From positions 9,649,886-9,713,885 of the forward strand of contig NC_045144.1 of NCBI RefSeq assembly GCF_008831285.2: a stretch of DNA of 64,000 bases, in the 5' to 3' direction. Of the stretch, positions 1-11,151 are shown piece by piece. Position 1 is the stretch's first letter. Each line of letters opens with the position of its first letter. This stretch comes from Nymphaea colorata. Lineage: Eukaryota > Streptophyta > Magnoliopsida > Nymphaeales > Nymphaeaceae. Position numbers and translations under genes: made by a program. Below the pieces are notes generated by a model. It saw only the letters and a list, made by a program, of their open reading frames with translations. It was not told where the DNA came from and searched no databases.

Positions 1-118
1 GTTCCTGTGGGTGCAAACACAGGCACGTGCACATCGCGGGCGGCCCATAGCCGAGAGACAACCCCCGTGGTGGCCCAGAACAGTATAGATCCATGCATTC
101 GCTGCAGCAATAGAGCAC
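1..118 (-). mobile_element. Ty3/gypsy LTR, left part (family A), interrupted
   Basis: This stretch matches the inner part of the complete LTRs at 5147-8213 and 32299-35274 (compare 5811-5930 and 32886-33003). It stops at 118, where another element has inserted, and resumes at 3187. The family reads on the minus strand: intact copies start TGTAACGCTC and end GGGGTGTGA(C/G)A on that strand. It runs off the window start, so its own target duplication cannot be checked. No coding content. Confidence 0.8.
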
Positions 119-304
119 TGTAATCACCCCAAATTTTTCTAAAGAACTATGATGTTTTATCCAAGTGCGAAATTCAAATTTATGCACAAGATTCAAATCC
201 AAAATACAACTCTTAGATCCAAATTAAATCCAAAATACTACTTTCAAATCCAAAATACTACTTTCAAATCCAAAACCCAAGTTCAGATCCAAATCAATCA
301 TTTA

Positions 305-824
305 AGACTAATTTGCCCTTCCTTTTGACCAAAAAACCTCCTTTTAAATGGTAATTTTAGTCTTTTTGGGTGGGCAAGACCAATTTGTCCTTCCTTCTGA
401 CCAAAAAACCTCCTTTTAGAGGGTAATTTTAGTCTTTTTAGGTAGACAAGACCTATTTGTCCTTCCTTTTGACCAAAGAACCTCCTTTTAGAGGGTAATT
501 TTAGTCTTTTTGGGTGGACAAGACCCATTTGCCCTTCCTTTTGACCAAAGAACCTCCTTTTAGAAGGTAATTTTAGTCTTTTTGGGTGGACAAGACCCAT
601 TTGCCCTTCCTTTTGACCAAAGAACCTCCTTTTAGAGGGTAATTTTAGTTTTTTTGGGTGGACAAGACCCATTTGCCTTTCCTTTGGACAAAAAAACCTC
701 CTTTTAGATGGTAATTTTAGTCTTTTTGGGTAGACAAGACTTATTTGTCCTTCCTTTTGACCAAACAATGTTCTTTTGGAGAGTGATTTTAGTCTTTTTA
801 GGTCAAAAAATTCAAATTTTGGGT
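305..824. repeat. 72-bp tandem repeat, about seven copies
   Basis: The anchor CCTTTTGACC or a one-base variant recurs at 321, 393, 465, 537, 609, 681 and 753, exactly 72 bases apart. The unit is rich in CTCCTTTTAG and TTTTGGGTGG. Because 72 is a multiple of three, the minus strand stays open for 192 codons with a 24-residue repeat. It lies in the upstream (U3) part of the solo LTR, before the TATA box. Confidence 0.95.
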
Positions 825-1104
825 TTTGGCTCCAAAATCCTCTATAAATACCCCCCATATCCCCCCTCTTGGGCAAGAGTTGGCCTTGGGAGAAACCCTA
901 GAGTATTCTCACTTGAAGACTTAGGGTTTCTCTTGAGCTCTTTCTCTCTCTCTCTTCCTCTTTCCACTCCTCTCCAACTTGGAGCAAGCCACAACCCTCT
1001 TGGAGGCATCATCTTGGACATTCACTCAAGGGGATCTTCAATTTAGGGTGTTCATTTTTCCAAAAGCTATTCTCACTAGAGGTATGTAATCAATATCTCA
1101 TCTC

Positions 1105-1440
1105 TTTCTTTCTTCATTTTCCTCTCTTCTTCATCTCCCTATGGCCAAAGGAGATAGCACTTAACCTCTTTTTAGAGACAAGAGACTATGCTCAAGTGCA
1201 CCAAGAGCATGGAAAGATGAGATAATCTTTCATTTCATGATTGAATCATGTTTTTCCTTTTATTGAATGTAGCATTGCCTTCTTTTCTTCATTTTCTTCT
1301 CATCTTTATCTCCCCATGGCCAAAGGATATAGCACTCAATCTCTTCTTAGAGACAAGAGGCTATGCTCAAGTGCACCGGAAGTATAGAAAGATGAGATGA
1401 TTCTTTATTTCATAGTTATATTATACCATCCTTCCTAGTT
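1105..1440. repeat. Tandem duplication of about 175 bp
   Basis: Two adjacent diverged copies share CCAAAGGA, GAGACAAGAG and CTATGCTCAAGTGCACC in the same order. Matching points at 1110 and 1285 give a period of about 175 bp. It lies downstream of the TATA box of the solo LTR, so it would be in the transcribed part of that LTR. Confidence 0.8.
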
Positions 1441-2078
1441 GAATCTTTCTCTTCCTATCATCCTCACTTTCTCTCTCTCTCTTTCTTTCCTTCCTTGAAT
1501 ATTGTCCATGTATCACTCGTGCATAGTTGTTTGGTTTTCCCTCTATATGTGAATGTATGGTGAGAATGAGAGTGTGGTTTGAGGATTCTTTATTTTCATA
1601 TTGATTTTTGAGGTTGGGACTTGTCCAACCCAGGGAAAACCCTCACAAATATGTACATGTTAATATGCATTTGCATGACATTTCGCGTTAGTTTTCTTTT
1701 AATCATCCCATTAAGAATCCTAATGAGCATCTTATTGCATGATTTGTTTCCTTCCATACCCAACGGTGGAAAAAATATATCCCTTATGGCAAACTAAATC
1801 ATAACATTCTATGTTTTTATATAAATCATATTTTTCAAAACATTTTAAAAAGAAATCTCTCTAATGCGGTCTTGGAGACTTAGCTTAGGCTCTTGCATGA
1901 GTCCAAGCTCCCTTCCGACCTATATCAAAATTTGAAGTCGGCTATTTTCAAATCATTCCTTGATTTTCATATTCATGAAAACGTATGCGTATATACATGT
2001 TATATACGTATGCATGCACATGAATATCTTTATTTGTTGTTTCTCTTTCTATGATTTAACATACTTTTATAAACTCTC

Positions 2079-2238
<160 letters not shown>

Positions 2239-3186
2239 TCCATTTTAAAATCTCACTTTCTCTTTCTAAAATGATCTTCTCTTCTCTACTTGATATAACA
2301 TCATTTTCATAAGCTTTCATATATATATACAAATACATATCTTTCTTTTTCAAAACATGTGATTTTATGATTTTCAAGATCTTTTTTTTCTCTATATCCC
2401 TCTTTGGATGTAGTCATTCATCATTTTCATTCTTCCAATATCTTGCCATTTAAGATTTTAATTTTTAATTTACCGACTTCATTAAGACCACAATTCAAGT
2501 AATGACCAAATATTGGATTCATGCTTGATGGTCTACAATCTCAATCCATTTTCAGAAATTTTTCTTTCTTATATATGATAACTATGAAAATAAAAATATT
2601 AGATGTATGTTATGGTAGGAATGCCTTAGATGGATGTTGTGGTGGGAATGAGTCATTTTTCTTCCAATCATCTTAGGATTGATGCATTCATGCATTCACT
2701 TCTACTCAATATCACAAATGAGCACAAACACATCTCTAAAAGAATTTAAGCAAGATGAGATGGAGCTCTAAGTAGGTGGTAACCGAATTAGAGAAAAATC
2801 TCAAGCCTACTTAAAGTCTTAAGAGAACACTAAAATGATTTCAAAATGACTTTTCAAGTTTTCCAATGATATTCACAATGATTTCCTTCTAGTTTTCCCA
2901 AAACATTTCACATTCTCAAACAACTCTCCAAGAACCTTTTCAAAAGTTTGAAACATCAAACTTTCAATATTTTTCTACACCGCATATAGAATCAAAAAGA
3001 TGTTCAAGTTAAAACGAAGTGCATCAATAATAAACACAGCCCTTGGGTTGATTACCCCCGGTAAAGGTGCTAGGAACGGTCGGCCCTCGTACCGATGGGC
3101 GAGTCCCTTTCTTTCATATTTCAAAACAAAAACTCATTTTTCTGGAGCACTCCAAAACCAAACTAAAAATTTTTGGGATGCAAACA

Positions 3187-5019
3187 AGCACTCCTCCATG
3201 GATGTGTGAATTCTACGGAGAGATACTCAGCCCTCCCTAGGACACCCAAGTTGGGAAGGCGGGAGCCCATGCTCCAAGCACGTCACACAACAGTACCTTG
3301 GGGCCTTGCACCGCCTGCGCTCCGAACAGGCGAGACCAGTGGCGAAGGCGAGACAACTCCCAAACACATAGCCACATCCCACTGGCCTCTCATCTCTTAT
3401 TCTTTCATTCTTATCATTATAATTGCACAATCACAGAATGACCGGCTAGCTCGAGGTTGGTTCACTTCACGAGTGCACCTACACCTCCAATTGCCTCCCC
3501 ACGAGGTCTACACATAACATTAACAGTCATAGCTAGCCATCATACAATACGGGTACAACTACCCTCCAATTCCAATCAATCACTTCACAATCCTAGGATC
3601 CCACGATCCTAGGAACACACATTCACACAATTGCCCAGGCAGGGATTTGCCTGGAATGCCGCCATACCTGTCGCGCGTCTACTAAACACCTTGAACTACG
3701 ACCCACATTGCTCAAGGCCTACTTGACGTGCCCGATGTACCTGCAAACATAACAAAATGGTAAGTTCTCTACTCGTTTCGCTTACCATCGATACAAATCT
3801 GAAAATACCGTCATCGAGGCATGTCTTCGCCTCAAATGGGTGTTGACCCACGAAACCCTCCAAAAAGGGTCTCTACCCAACCCACGAGGTTGCCGCCAAT
3901 GATCAGAACTCAAAACTTGTATTTGACTTATCACATGTACGATTCTCACTTGTTTTCCTTAGTTGAGATGTCTTCCCCACCATAAGATTCTCAACATACA
4001 ACGTATATGCACCTCAATAGAAGCATATTTCTCCAAGCTCACCAAAACAATTCTAACGTTCTCCGCAACAATACAATCTCTACCATGCTTCCTAATTGCT
4101 TCTAAAATTAACCCACCATGCTTATAAGATCATTGTAGACATGGATCATCGTTCCTCCACATGAGTCCTAGACCTTCCCCAAAATAGTAATGTCATTAAC
4201 AAACATCCAAATTCATCAAACCTTAAATCTAGCATGCTCCATTAATAATTGTACAAGCTCCAACAACAAATATACAACAATCTAGGCTCGATTAGGCCTT
4301 GCTCACCCCAATTTAAGAGTCTGAACTGCTGCAGTCCTCCCGGCAGCCACCTCACAAGTTTGAGAGGTCCTCAAACGGCTAAAATCCCACAATGCCGCCA
4401 CACTAACGCATTCTAGCTGCTGTTACGAGGGAGAAGAACACATCCCCAAGCTGAAATCCGATCAAACAACGATAAGAGAATAAAAATCGGTGAAAAGGAG
4501 GTTTAAGAGGGAGGTGTCTATCGTTAGAAGAGGCCCATAGTAGTTGTAAAAGGGGCTGTGAGAGAGGGAAAAGCATGGGCAGATGGTGCTGACGGAGAGG
4601 GGAGAGTGCAGGCAGAGAGAGAGAGTGCATGGATGCGTGGGAGGAAGAGGGCGTGCATAGAGAGAGGGCGAGCAAATAGGGTTCAGACAAATGGGGAGAG
4701 GCTCAAGCAGAGAGCATGGACAGAGAGAGTGCGGGAGAGAGAGCTGGCAGAAAAGGGAAACAACACGGGAGGGAGAGGAAGAGACAGAGAGAGAGACCGA
4801 TGGCTCACCTGAGTGCCGCTGCCACCGTCCACTTCTGTCGCCGCTGCACCGACCTCCGTCTTCCTCTTCTTTGCGTTGTGGTCATAGCAAAGGGAGAGAC
4901 GAAGAGGGGAAACGAGGGAGACGAGGGAGAAGAGGGCAACGTCGGGCTCCCACGCTACTAGATTCGGGTCCGGGTATAGACCCGATCCGGCCCACCTACA
5001 AAACGAGTCAAGCGTTATA
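3187..5019 (-). mobile_element. Ty3/gypsy LTR, right part (family A)
   Basis: Continuation of the LTR that begins at 1 after the insertion at 119-3186. It matches the complete family members over the AGCACTC(A)TCCATGGAT segment, the CCCAGGCAGGGATTTGCCTGGAATG segment and the GA-rich then CCGCCG-rich end. It ends at AGCGTTATA (5011-5019), a mutated form of the family end GAGCGTTACA. Short frames here (for example 4403-4812) follow GA/CT-rich LTR sequence and are not genes. Confidence 0.85.
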
Positions 5020-5146
5020 ATTATAGCACCTTGGTGTATGCCTAAACCCTAATAATTTACATGTTTTGTCGTTCATTCAAATCAAAATTTCACATGAGAT
5101 CCAACATTCCCACAATCAATAAAATATTCATATCAAAGATAGCATG
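5020..5146. other. Short spacer, probably remnant of the LTR split by 5147-8213
   Basis: AT-rich and noncoding. Its right edge is the GCATG target duplication (5142-5146). The few bases before it weakly resemble the family A LTR just upstream of the point where 8214 continues, so it may be the left remnant of that older LTR. This is inference. Confidence 0.4.
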
Positions 5147-8100
5147 TCTCACACCCCAACCTTTTTGACCCGCAAACACTTTTTTTCTTCTAACATAAAG
5201 CATTGAAGTGTGACAACACAACAATTCAAAAGAGGGAGCTATGTCATTCAAAACAATGGGGCGAACTTTCATTTATATAACAATTTTGATTCATACAAAA
5301 ACGCATCTATGTGTATGACAAAAATGTCTCAAATCATATAATTGATGTTTAACAAAAACAAGACATCAATACAATCAAAATAAGACGTGCCCTCACTACA
5401 AAAGACTTAAAACCTCCCCAGTAGGACGTGAGTGAAGCCATCTGCTCAACCTGCTACCCCTGGTCCACCAAAACCTGAAAAACGAAACAACAGAAGGCTT
5501 AGCCTTCGCAGTAGGGCAACAAGCCAGAAAAATTCTAAACTCTCTTAGGTAAGGCTCAAATATGAAAACAAACAAAAAAAAACAATCTATCATCATGTCG
5601 TGTCAGGGCATAACCACATCATTTGCCAAAAAAGACCCCTAACATAGACCACAACATGTAAAGGCCACTCAAGGGCCACAGTAACACCATTTCAATCACA
5701 TGCAAGGCATGCTTAAACATTTCATTTCATTCATATCATTCACATGTACATCAATCACATACATCCATTTATATACATTTCATTTCCATTAATTTCAGTG
5801 AATTAACAGTTCCTGTGGGTGCAAATACAAACACGTGCACACAGCGGGTGGCCTACAGCCGAGTGATAACCCTTGTGGTGGCCCAGAACAGTATGGATCC
5901 ATTCATCTGCTGCAGCGGTAGAGCACTTATCCATGGAGGTGTGGATTCCAATGAGAGATACTCAGCCTTCCCTATGACACCCATGATAGGAAGGCGGGAG
6001 CCCAACGCTCCAAGCACATCACACAATAGTACCCTGGGGCCTTGTACCACCTGTGTTCCGAACAGGCGAGACCAGTGGCGAAGGCGGAACAACTCCCAAA
6101 CACATAGCCACATCCCACTGGCCTCTCATCTCTTATTCTTTCGTTCTTATAATTATAATTGCACAATCACAAAACAATTGGCTAGCTCATGAGGTTGGTT
6201 CACTTCACGAGTACACTCACACCTTCAATTGCCTCCACACGAGGCCTACACATATCAATAACAGTCTTGGCTAGCCGTCATAACAATATGGGTACAATTA
6301 CCCTTCATTTCATTCATTTGCATCATTGTCTGCGACAATGTGTACGCAACAAAACAAAACATTCACATCCTTTATCACATTAATCACATCTTTCAAAAAC
6401 TTAGCCAAACCACAGAGAGTAATCTCGATCTGTGATGGGCTCGTAGCTGTCCTATGCAGTTATCATTATAGGATAATTTCTAATGCACAATTTGGGTCGA
6501 GGAGACACTCGACTCAATACCCCACCTCATCTGTCCTAAATAGTTATCAATTCTATCATGCACATGCAAATGCGTAACATTTTCAAAACAAACCATATCA
6601 TATATCAATTCATTTTTATACATACACACATTCATTCACAGAACAATTAATCAATCACATCACAATCATAGGATCCCACGATCCTAGGAACATACATTCA
6701 CACATTTGCCCCAGGCAGGGATTTTCCTGGAATGATGTCATACCTATCGCGCGCCCACAAAACTCTTCTAAATGCCTCAAGCTTCGAAACTGGTCGCTCA
6801 AGGTCTATGGGACGTGCCCGGTGCACCTGCAGACATAACCAAAAGATAAGATTTCTACTAGCTTAGTTTCACAAAACATACAAATACAAAACAAAACCAG
6901 TTAGGCACATGACATCGCTTCAAAAGGGTGTTGACGGGTAGTGTCGAAACACAAGGCCCTCCAATAGGCCACTTCCCAACTTCTTGACGTCGCCATCAAA
7001 CGTGAGAACTTAAGGTTTCGATCAATCTACCACTAACACACTTCTTATTAGTTTTCTTAGTCGAGGCGTCAACCCCATAGTCACATCCAACTTACGTATA
7101 GTTTCCCTAAATAGCTCCAAGATATACACATTCACAAAATCATGTACCATGTGCTCACTAAGACGGTTCTAAATCTTTCTCACAACATCACAATCTCTAC
7201 CATGCTTCCCTATTGCTTCGAAAATCAACACCTCAAACTTAAAAGATCAATATAGACATGAATCATCGCTTCTCCAACATAATCATAAACTTTCCCCAAA
7301 AGAAAAGTCACTAACATGCATCCCTAATAATCAATTCAAGAGTCTAGCATACTCAAATAATAATTATACGTGTTCCAATAAAAAATACACAACAAAATAG
7401 GCTCAATTACGCCTTGCTCACCCCAATCTAAGTGTCCAAACTGCTGCGACACCTCCGACAGCCACTTCAAGCGTTCAATCGATCTCCAAGCGAAAAAAAT
7501 CGTGCAATTACGCCACCACCAACACTGTCTAATCGCTGTTATGAGGAAAAGAACACGTCCCCCAACTGAAATCAGATCAAACAGTGATAAAATCAGTAAG
7601 GAAGAGTGTTCGATTGGGGGAAAGGGGAAAAACAAATAGAAAATGGGGAGAGAGAGCTCAAGTTGGGAGCATGTGGGTAGGGGAAGGCGCTGACAGAAAG
7701 GGGAGACAGAGAGAGGGAGGGTTCAGACAAAAAAGGGGAAGACGACAGTGAGGGTGAGAGTGCATGAGAGAAGAGAGAGAAAACATGAGGGTGAGTGAGG
7801 GAACATGAGAGCTGTCGGGAGGAAGCTCGGATTAGAGAAGGAGATGATAGAGAAGAGCGAGGGATAGAATGGGAGTCGATAAAAAGCAACGAGAGAGGGA
7901 GGAGGAGAAAGAGAAGAAGGAAAAGAGAAGAAGAAAGAGGTTGGGAGGGCTAACCGAAGCACTGCTGCCGGCACCGCCGTTGCCCTTCCTCCGCCTCTGT
8001 CGTCGCTGCCCTTCTTCCGCTGCCTGTTCTCTGTCGCAAGGATCAGTGAGAGATGAGAGGATGAAGAAGAGGGAGGTTCTACGGAAGGCAAAAGGAGAAG

Positions 8101-8213
8101 AGACAGAGAGGAGGAGAGGGCTAGGGTCCGGCTCCTCTTCATGCCTGGAGTTCAGGTCCGGGTCTGGACCCACTCCAGCCCAACCTGTCTTAACAAAAGG
8201 AACGAGCGTTACA
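5147..8213 (-). mobile_element. Ty3/gypsy solo LTR (family A), 3067 bp, TSD GCATG
   Basis: Begins TCTCACACCCC (a one-base change from TGTCACACCCC in the sister copy at 32299) and ends GAGCGTTACA at 8213. The 5-bp duplication GCATG lies at 5142-5146 and 8214-8218. No internal retrotransposon domains are present. The terminal GA-rich block (7600-7930) yields many spurious minus-strand Ser/Leu-rich frames. It is inserted in the decayed LTR that continues at 8219. Confidence 0.88.
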
Positions 8214-8218
8214 GCATG

Positions 8219-9000
8219 TGTCAAGTGTTTGTCAAAACAGTTTCGAACCTTCCCCACATCATCAAAATATCTTCCACGCTCCTTAACTGCTTCAAATATT
8301 AACCCATCATGCTGAAGAGATAATTATACACATTTCTAGGGTAAAAATCCAATAAATTTGGGCTTGTTTAGCCATACTTATCCCTCTTAAAGCATCTTAG
8401 TTGTTGTAGTGTCCCCGACAGCCACCCCAAACACTCGACGATTCCCAAACGGCCAAGGTTATACCTCCAAAACCTTTTATTCAATGGTATGAGGGAAAAG
8501 CCGTATTTCCTAGTTGCAATCGAACCCAATAGCATCAACGAGGGTGAGAATGAACAAAAGAGAGAGCAAAAAAGAAATCCAATGAGAGAAGAGGGCATTC
8601 AGTTGAGAGGCAGATGGTTCGGCTGAGGGAGACACACATGGGAGAGAGAAACAAACAAGGGTGAGAAAAACAACAACATAGAAAGGGAGAGCATGCATGA
8701 GAGAGTGCTCGATTGAGAGGGGGGGGGGGATATACTGGGAGAGTGAGAGTGGAACATGGTGAGGGCAAGAAAGAGCTGGTGGGAGAGAGAGAGTGAGCAA
8801 AGAAAGATGCGAGAGTGAGAGACGATGAAGGTGAGAGAACTTGGGATAAAGAAGGAGAAGAGCAAAAACGACAAGAGGGATAATGCAAAAGAGACTAAGA
8901 GGGAGAGGCCAGCGTCGGGCCTTCCACTTCATGCGGTGGATTTCATGTCCAGTTAGGACCCTGATCCAGGCCAACCTACCCCAAAACGCCACTCCTTACA
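8219..9000 (-). mobile_element. 3' LTR fragment of a minus-strand Ty3/gypsy chromovirus
   Basis: Diverged family A LTR sequence: the blocks around TTAACTGCTTC, CCCCGACAGCCACCCC and the GA-rich end align in order with 7190-8213. It ends ACTCCTTACA at 9000 and is followed directly by the complement of a polypurine tract (9001-9015), as expected for the 3' LTR of an element read on the minus strand. Confidence 0.75.
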
Positions 9001-9594
9001 TCCATCCCTCTTTAAATAAAATTTTGTCATCGAAATTTAGATCATACCTTAGTGTGAGAACAGTTGTGGATACTTTTTTCGCATATCAGCCTCGTGCTCT
9101 CATGTGTTCTCTTTCAATCCATGGTGTTGTCATTCGATTTTTACTATAGAAATTCTCTTAGTGTGAAGGACTTGCTCTCTTTGATCCATAATTTTAATAA
9201 GTTTTTGTCCCATCGTCAAATCATCTTGCACCTAAATACCTTAAAAATCAATCATGTATGTAGGATCCGACACATACTTTCTAAGCATAGAGACATGGAA
9301 AACGTCACGAACATGACTCAACTTAGGTGGTAATGTCAATCTGTATGCCACCTTTCCGACCTTCTCTAATATTTCAAAAGGCCCAATAAAGCTTGAGCTC
9401 AACTTTCCCTTACTACCAAATCGAAAAACACCTTTAGTAGCTGAAATTTTCAAAAACACATGATCACCAACCTCAAAAGTCAACTCTCTACATCGAATGT
9501 CAATAAAACTCTTCTGCTACTCTAAGCTGCCAATAACTTTTTCATTATCAATTGTACTTGACCGGTATAATGCTGTAATACCAAAGGGTTTTCG
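9001..9594 (-). pseudogene. Chromovirus integrase C-terminus plus chromodomain remnant
   Basis: On the minus strand 9483-9241 encodes the integrase C-terminal module with a GPF/Y-type motif (IGPFEIL) and the segment DVFHVSMLRKY typical of plant Ty3/gypsy integrases. Reading on toward 9016 gives a decayed chromodomain-like stretch (VLHTKRISIVKIE, then DMRKKYPQLF) with in-frame stops. Bases 9520-9594 match the same part of the relic at 42330-42410. The chromodomain and the conserved tail before the polypurine tract point to the Tekay/Del chromovirus lineage, an assignment made from memory of family motifs. Everything upstream in the element is missing. Confidence 0.8.
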
Positions 9595-9744
9595 AAAAGG
9601 CATTCACTTTCAAAAAGCCATACTCAAGCGAGGGTTTCTCAACTTGTTTGGGCGAATGAAAAAGGATAGAAAGGGGAAGAAAAGGAAGTCAACCGTTGGC
9701 AGTCCAACTACATGTTCACTATTTAGCAAATTCTTGTTAAAAAA
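9595..9744. other. Unassigned spacer with a repeat shared with 10626-10668
   Basis: No gene or domain recognised. Positions 9674-9716 resemble 10626-10668 (GGGAAGAAAAGG then GTCAACC then CCAACTA then GTTC, same order and spacing), so the copia relic between them is bracketed by a direct repeat of about 43 bp. Confidence 0.5.
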
Positions 9745-10270
9745 TATTTAGGACAAAAATCCCTTTGAAATGCTTTTTGGTACAACAAGATTCTCGTTTG
9801 AGAGTTTGTAGTTCTACATGCTATTTCACATGGACGAACAGGTGAAAATTTAAACCTAAAACTAATCAGTGCATTTTCCTTGGATATGGAAGTATACATA
9901 AAGAATATTTATGCTTTGATTCCAAGCTTCAACAAGTCATTGTATCTTGTCATGTAATCTTTGATAAAAAAATGTAGAGAGATTAGAGATCTTCAGCCCA
10001 TCATGAGCCAAACTCAATTTGATTATGTTTTAGCTTTATGGTTGTCGAATGCCCCTTCTTCAGCTATTAATGCAGTTCACTAGATCCGAGCAACAGTCAC
10101 TGCCTTATCTATCTCATGATGTTGTGCTTCAAGTTGGCTCACCTACCACAAATGCTAATGTTTCTCAACCTGAATATATGCTCTCCTTTTAGTAACTACA
10201 CACAAGTTTCCCTCAAGATTTCGCTTCAGCATCACATTTAGCTACACTTGTGACAAAATTAGGTGCTACT
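9745..10270 (+). pseudogene. Ty1/copia integrase tail relic
   Basis: Translating the plus strand in pieces gives PFEMLFG near 9760, then FLGYGSIHKEYLCFD near 9880, then VSCHVIFDKK near 9950. This is the usual end of a copia integrase and the start of the linker to reverse transcriptase. Several stops and frameshifts interrupt it and no LTR is visible. It is an old fragment close upstream of the host promoter. Confidence 0.7.
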
Positions 10271-10745
10271 CAATCTCAAGAGCGCAATGTGAGGCATTGG
10301 CTTCGGTTGGGTGTAGGCACCACACATGGTTGGACCCGGGTATAGGTCCTTCAAAATAAAGAATTATAGTGTTGGTTTATGTAGGCAATGGCCAAACACC
10401 AGCCCATATGTAATTAGACTATTGGTAGCTTTGGGATGTAGTTAAAAATGGTATATCTAGGCAGTCTATAAAAATAGCACCCACCTAAATCAACTGCCTA
10501 TCAAACTTTCAATGTTTTGCCAACTTGACCAACTGTACTGTGCTCTTTGAGGCTATACATCAACCCAAACATACTAACGACTACTAGCAATAGCAGTTTG
10601 TGTGGATGAATACAAAATCATACAAGGGAAGAAAAGGGAGTCAACCATTGGCGATCCAACTAGACGTTCTAGCAAAGTGGTCTATAAGAACAAGATATCG
10701 TCTTGCAAATATCGCTTAAATTGAATAAAAAAGATCAATAGAGCC

Positions 10746-10753
10746 TTTCCCGC
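10746..10753 (+). promoter_or_regulatory. E2F-like site TTTCCCGC
   Basis: TTTCCCGC matches the plant E2F consensus TTTSSCGC. It sits 81 bases before the ATG. E2F sites are typical of S-phase, DNA replication and repair genes, which fits an annealing-helicase-type product. One octamer can occur by chance, so this is suggestive only. Confidence 0.5.
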
Positions 10754-10782
10754 CCGTTCTCGTAAAACACAGGCGAGAGAGA

Positions 10783-10829
10783 GAGATCTCTCATCGACCT
10801 TCCGAGGGAGATCTCTCATCGACCTTCCG
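10783..10829 (+). repeat. 22-bp direct repeat in the 5' leader
   Basis: GAGATCTCTCATCGACCTTC plus CG occurs at 10783-10804 and again at 10808-10829, identical, period 25. It ends four bases before the start codon, so the duplication lengthened the leader without touching the coding region. Confidence 0.95.
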
Positions 10830-10833
10830 CGTC

Positions 10834-11151
10834 ATGGAGATAACGGAGGAGCAGAGGAGGCGCGCGGAGGCTAATCGGGTGGCTGCTCTAGCAAAGAGAA
10901 GCCAATCCCATTCCGCAAACATGGGTATCTGGAACCTCTTCAAGTGCCGTAAAACCCTAAATCCTTCGTTGCCCGAGAGCGACTCCGTACAGGAGAAACC
11001 GCTGGATGTGGTACCAAAGAGCCCGGGCTTCACTGCCGTGCTGGAGATTTGTGAGTCAGATGGTTTTTCTATATTCGTCCAGCCGGTCGAAGGGTCAAAA
11101 TTCCCTGGAGAAAGCGAGTGCTACCGGATAATTGAGGCTCGCCTTTCCAAT
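10834..11151 (+). CDS. ZRANB3-like: Exon 1 of the SNF2 helicase gene
   Basis: Starts at the first ATG after the leader repeat and ends before a GTAAGA donor at 11152; 106 codons, phase 0. It encodes a basic, arginine-rich N-terminus ([15 protein letters not shown]) with a heptad look, then a domain of unassigned function before the ATPase core. The open frame runs on to 11223 in the intron, but the good donor and the frame of exon 2 fix the end. Confidence 0.9.

Larger units (their letters stand above)
10271..10833 (+). promoter_or_regulatory. Probable promoter and 5' leader of the SNF2 helicase gene
   Basis: The only non-transposon sequence just before the start codon. A TATA-like TATAAG lies at 10683-10688, an E2F-like TTTCCCGC at 10746-10753, and a 22-bp direct repeat at 10783-10829. 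The start of transcription is not visible; a site near 10710-10720 would fit the TATA-like box. No upstream ATG lies between 10690 and the start codon. Confidence 0.5.

Noticed and set aside
90-125. tRNA-like GGTAGAGCACT box in the family A LTR (also near 5922 and 32995)
   Set aside because: It resembles a tRNA D-arm by chance; no cloverleaf, no anticodon stem or T-arm at proper spacing.
305-824. CRISPR-like array
   Set aside because: Units are contiguous 72-bp tandem copies without unique spacers, in a plant LTR.
298-876. 192-codon minus-strand frame with basic 24-residue repeats
   Set aside because: It follows wholly from a 72-bp tandem repeat in an LTR; no start context, splice sites or known domain.
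4403-5020. Overlapping frames rich in Arg/Glu and Ser/Leu; same type at 7593-8315, 8510-8992, 34598-35254 and 44471-44953
   Set aside because: They fall at the same relative place of each family A LTR, where GA/CT-rich sequence leaves frames open by composition; frames are not conserved among the copies.
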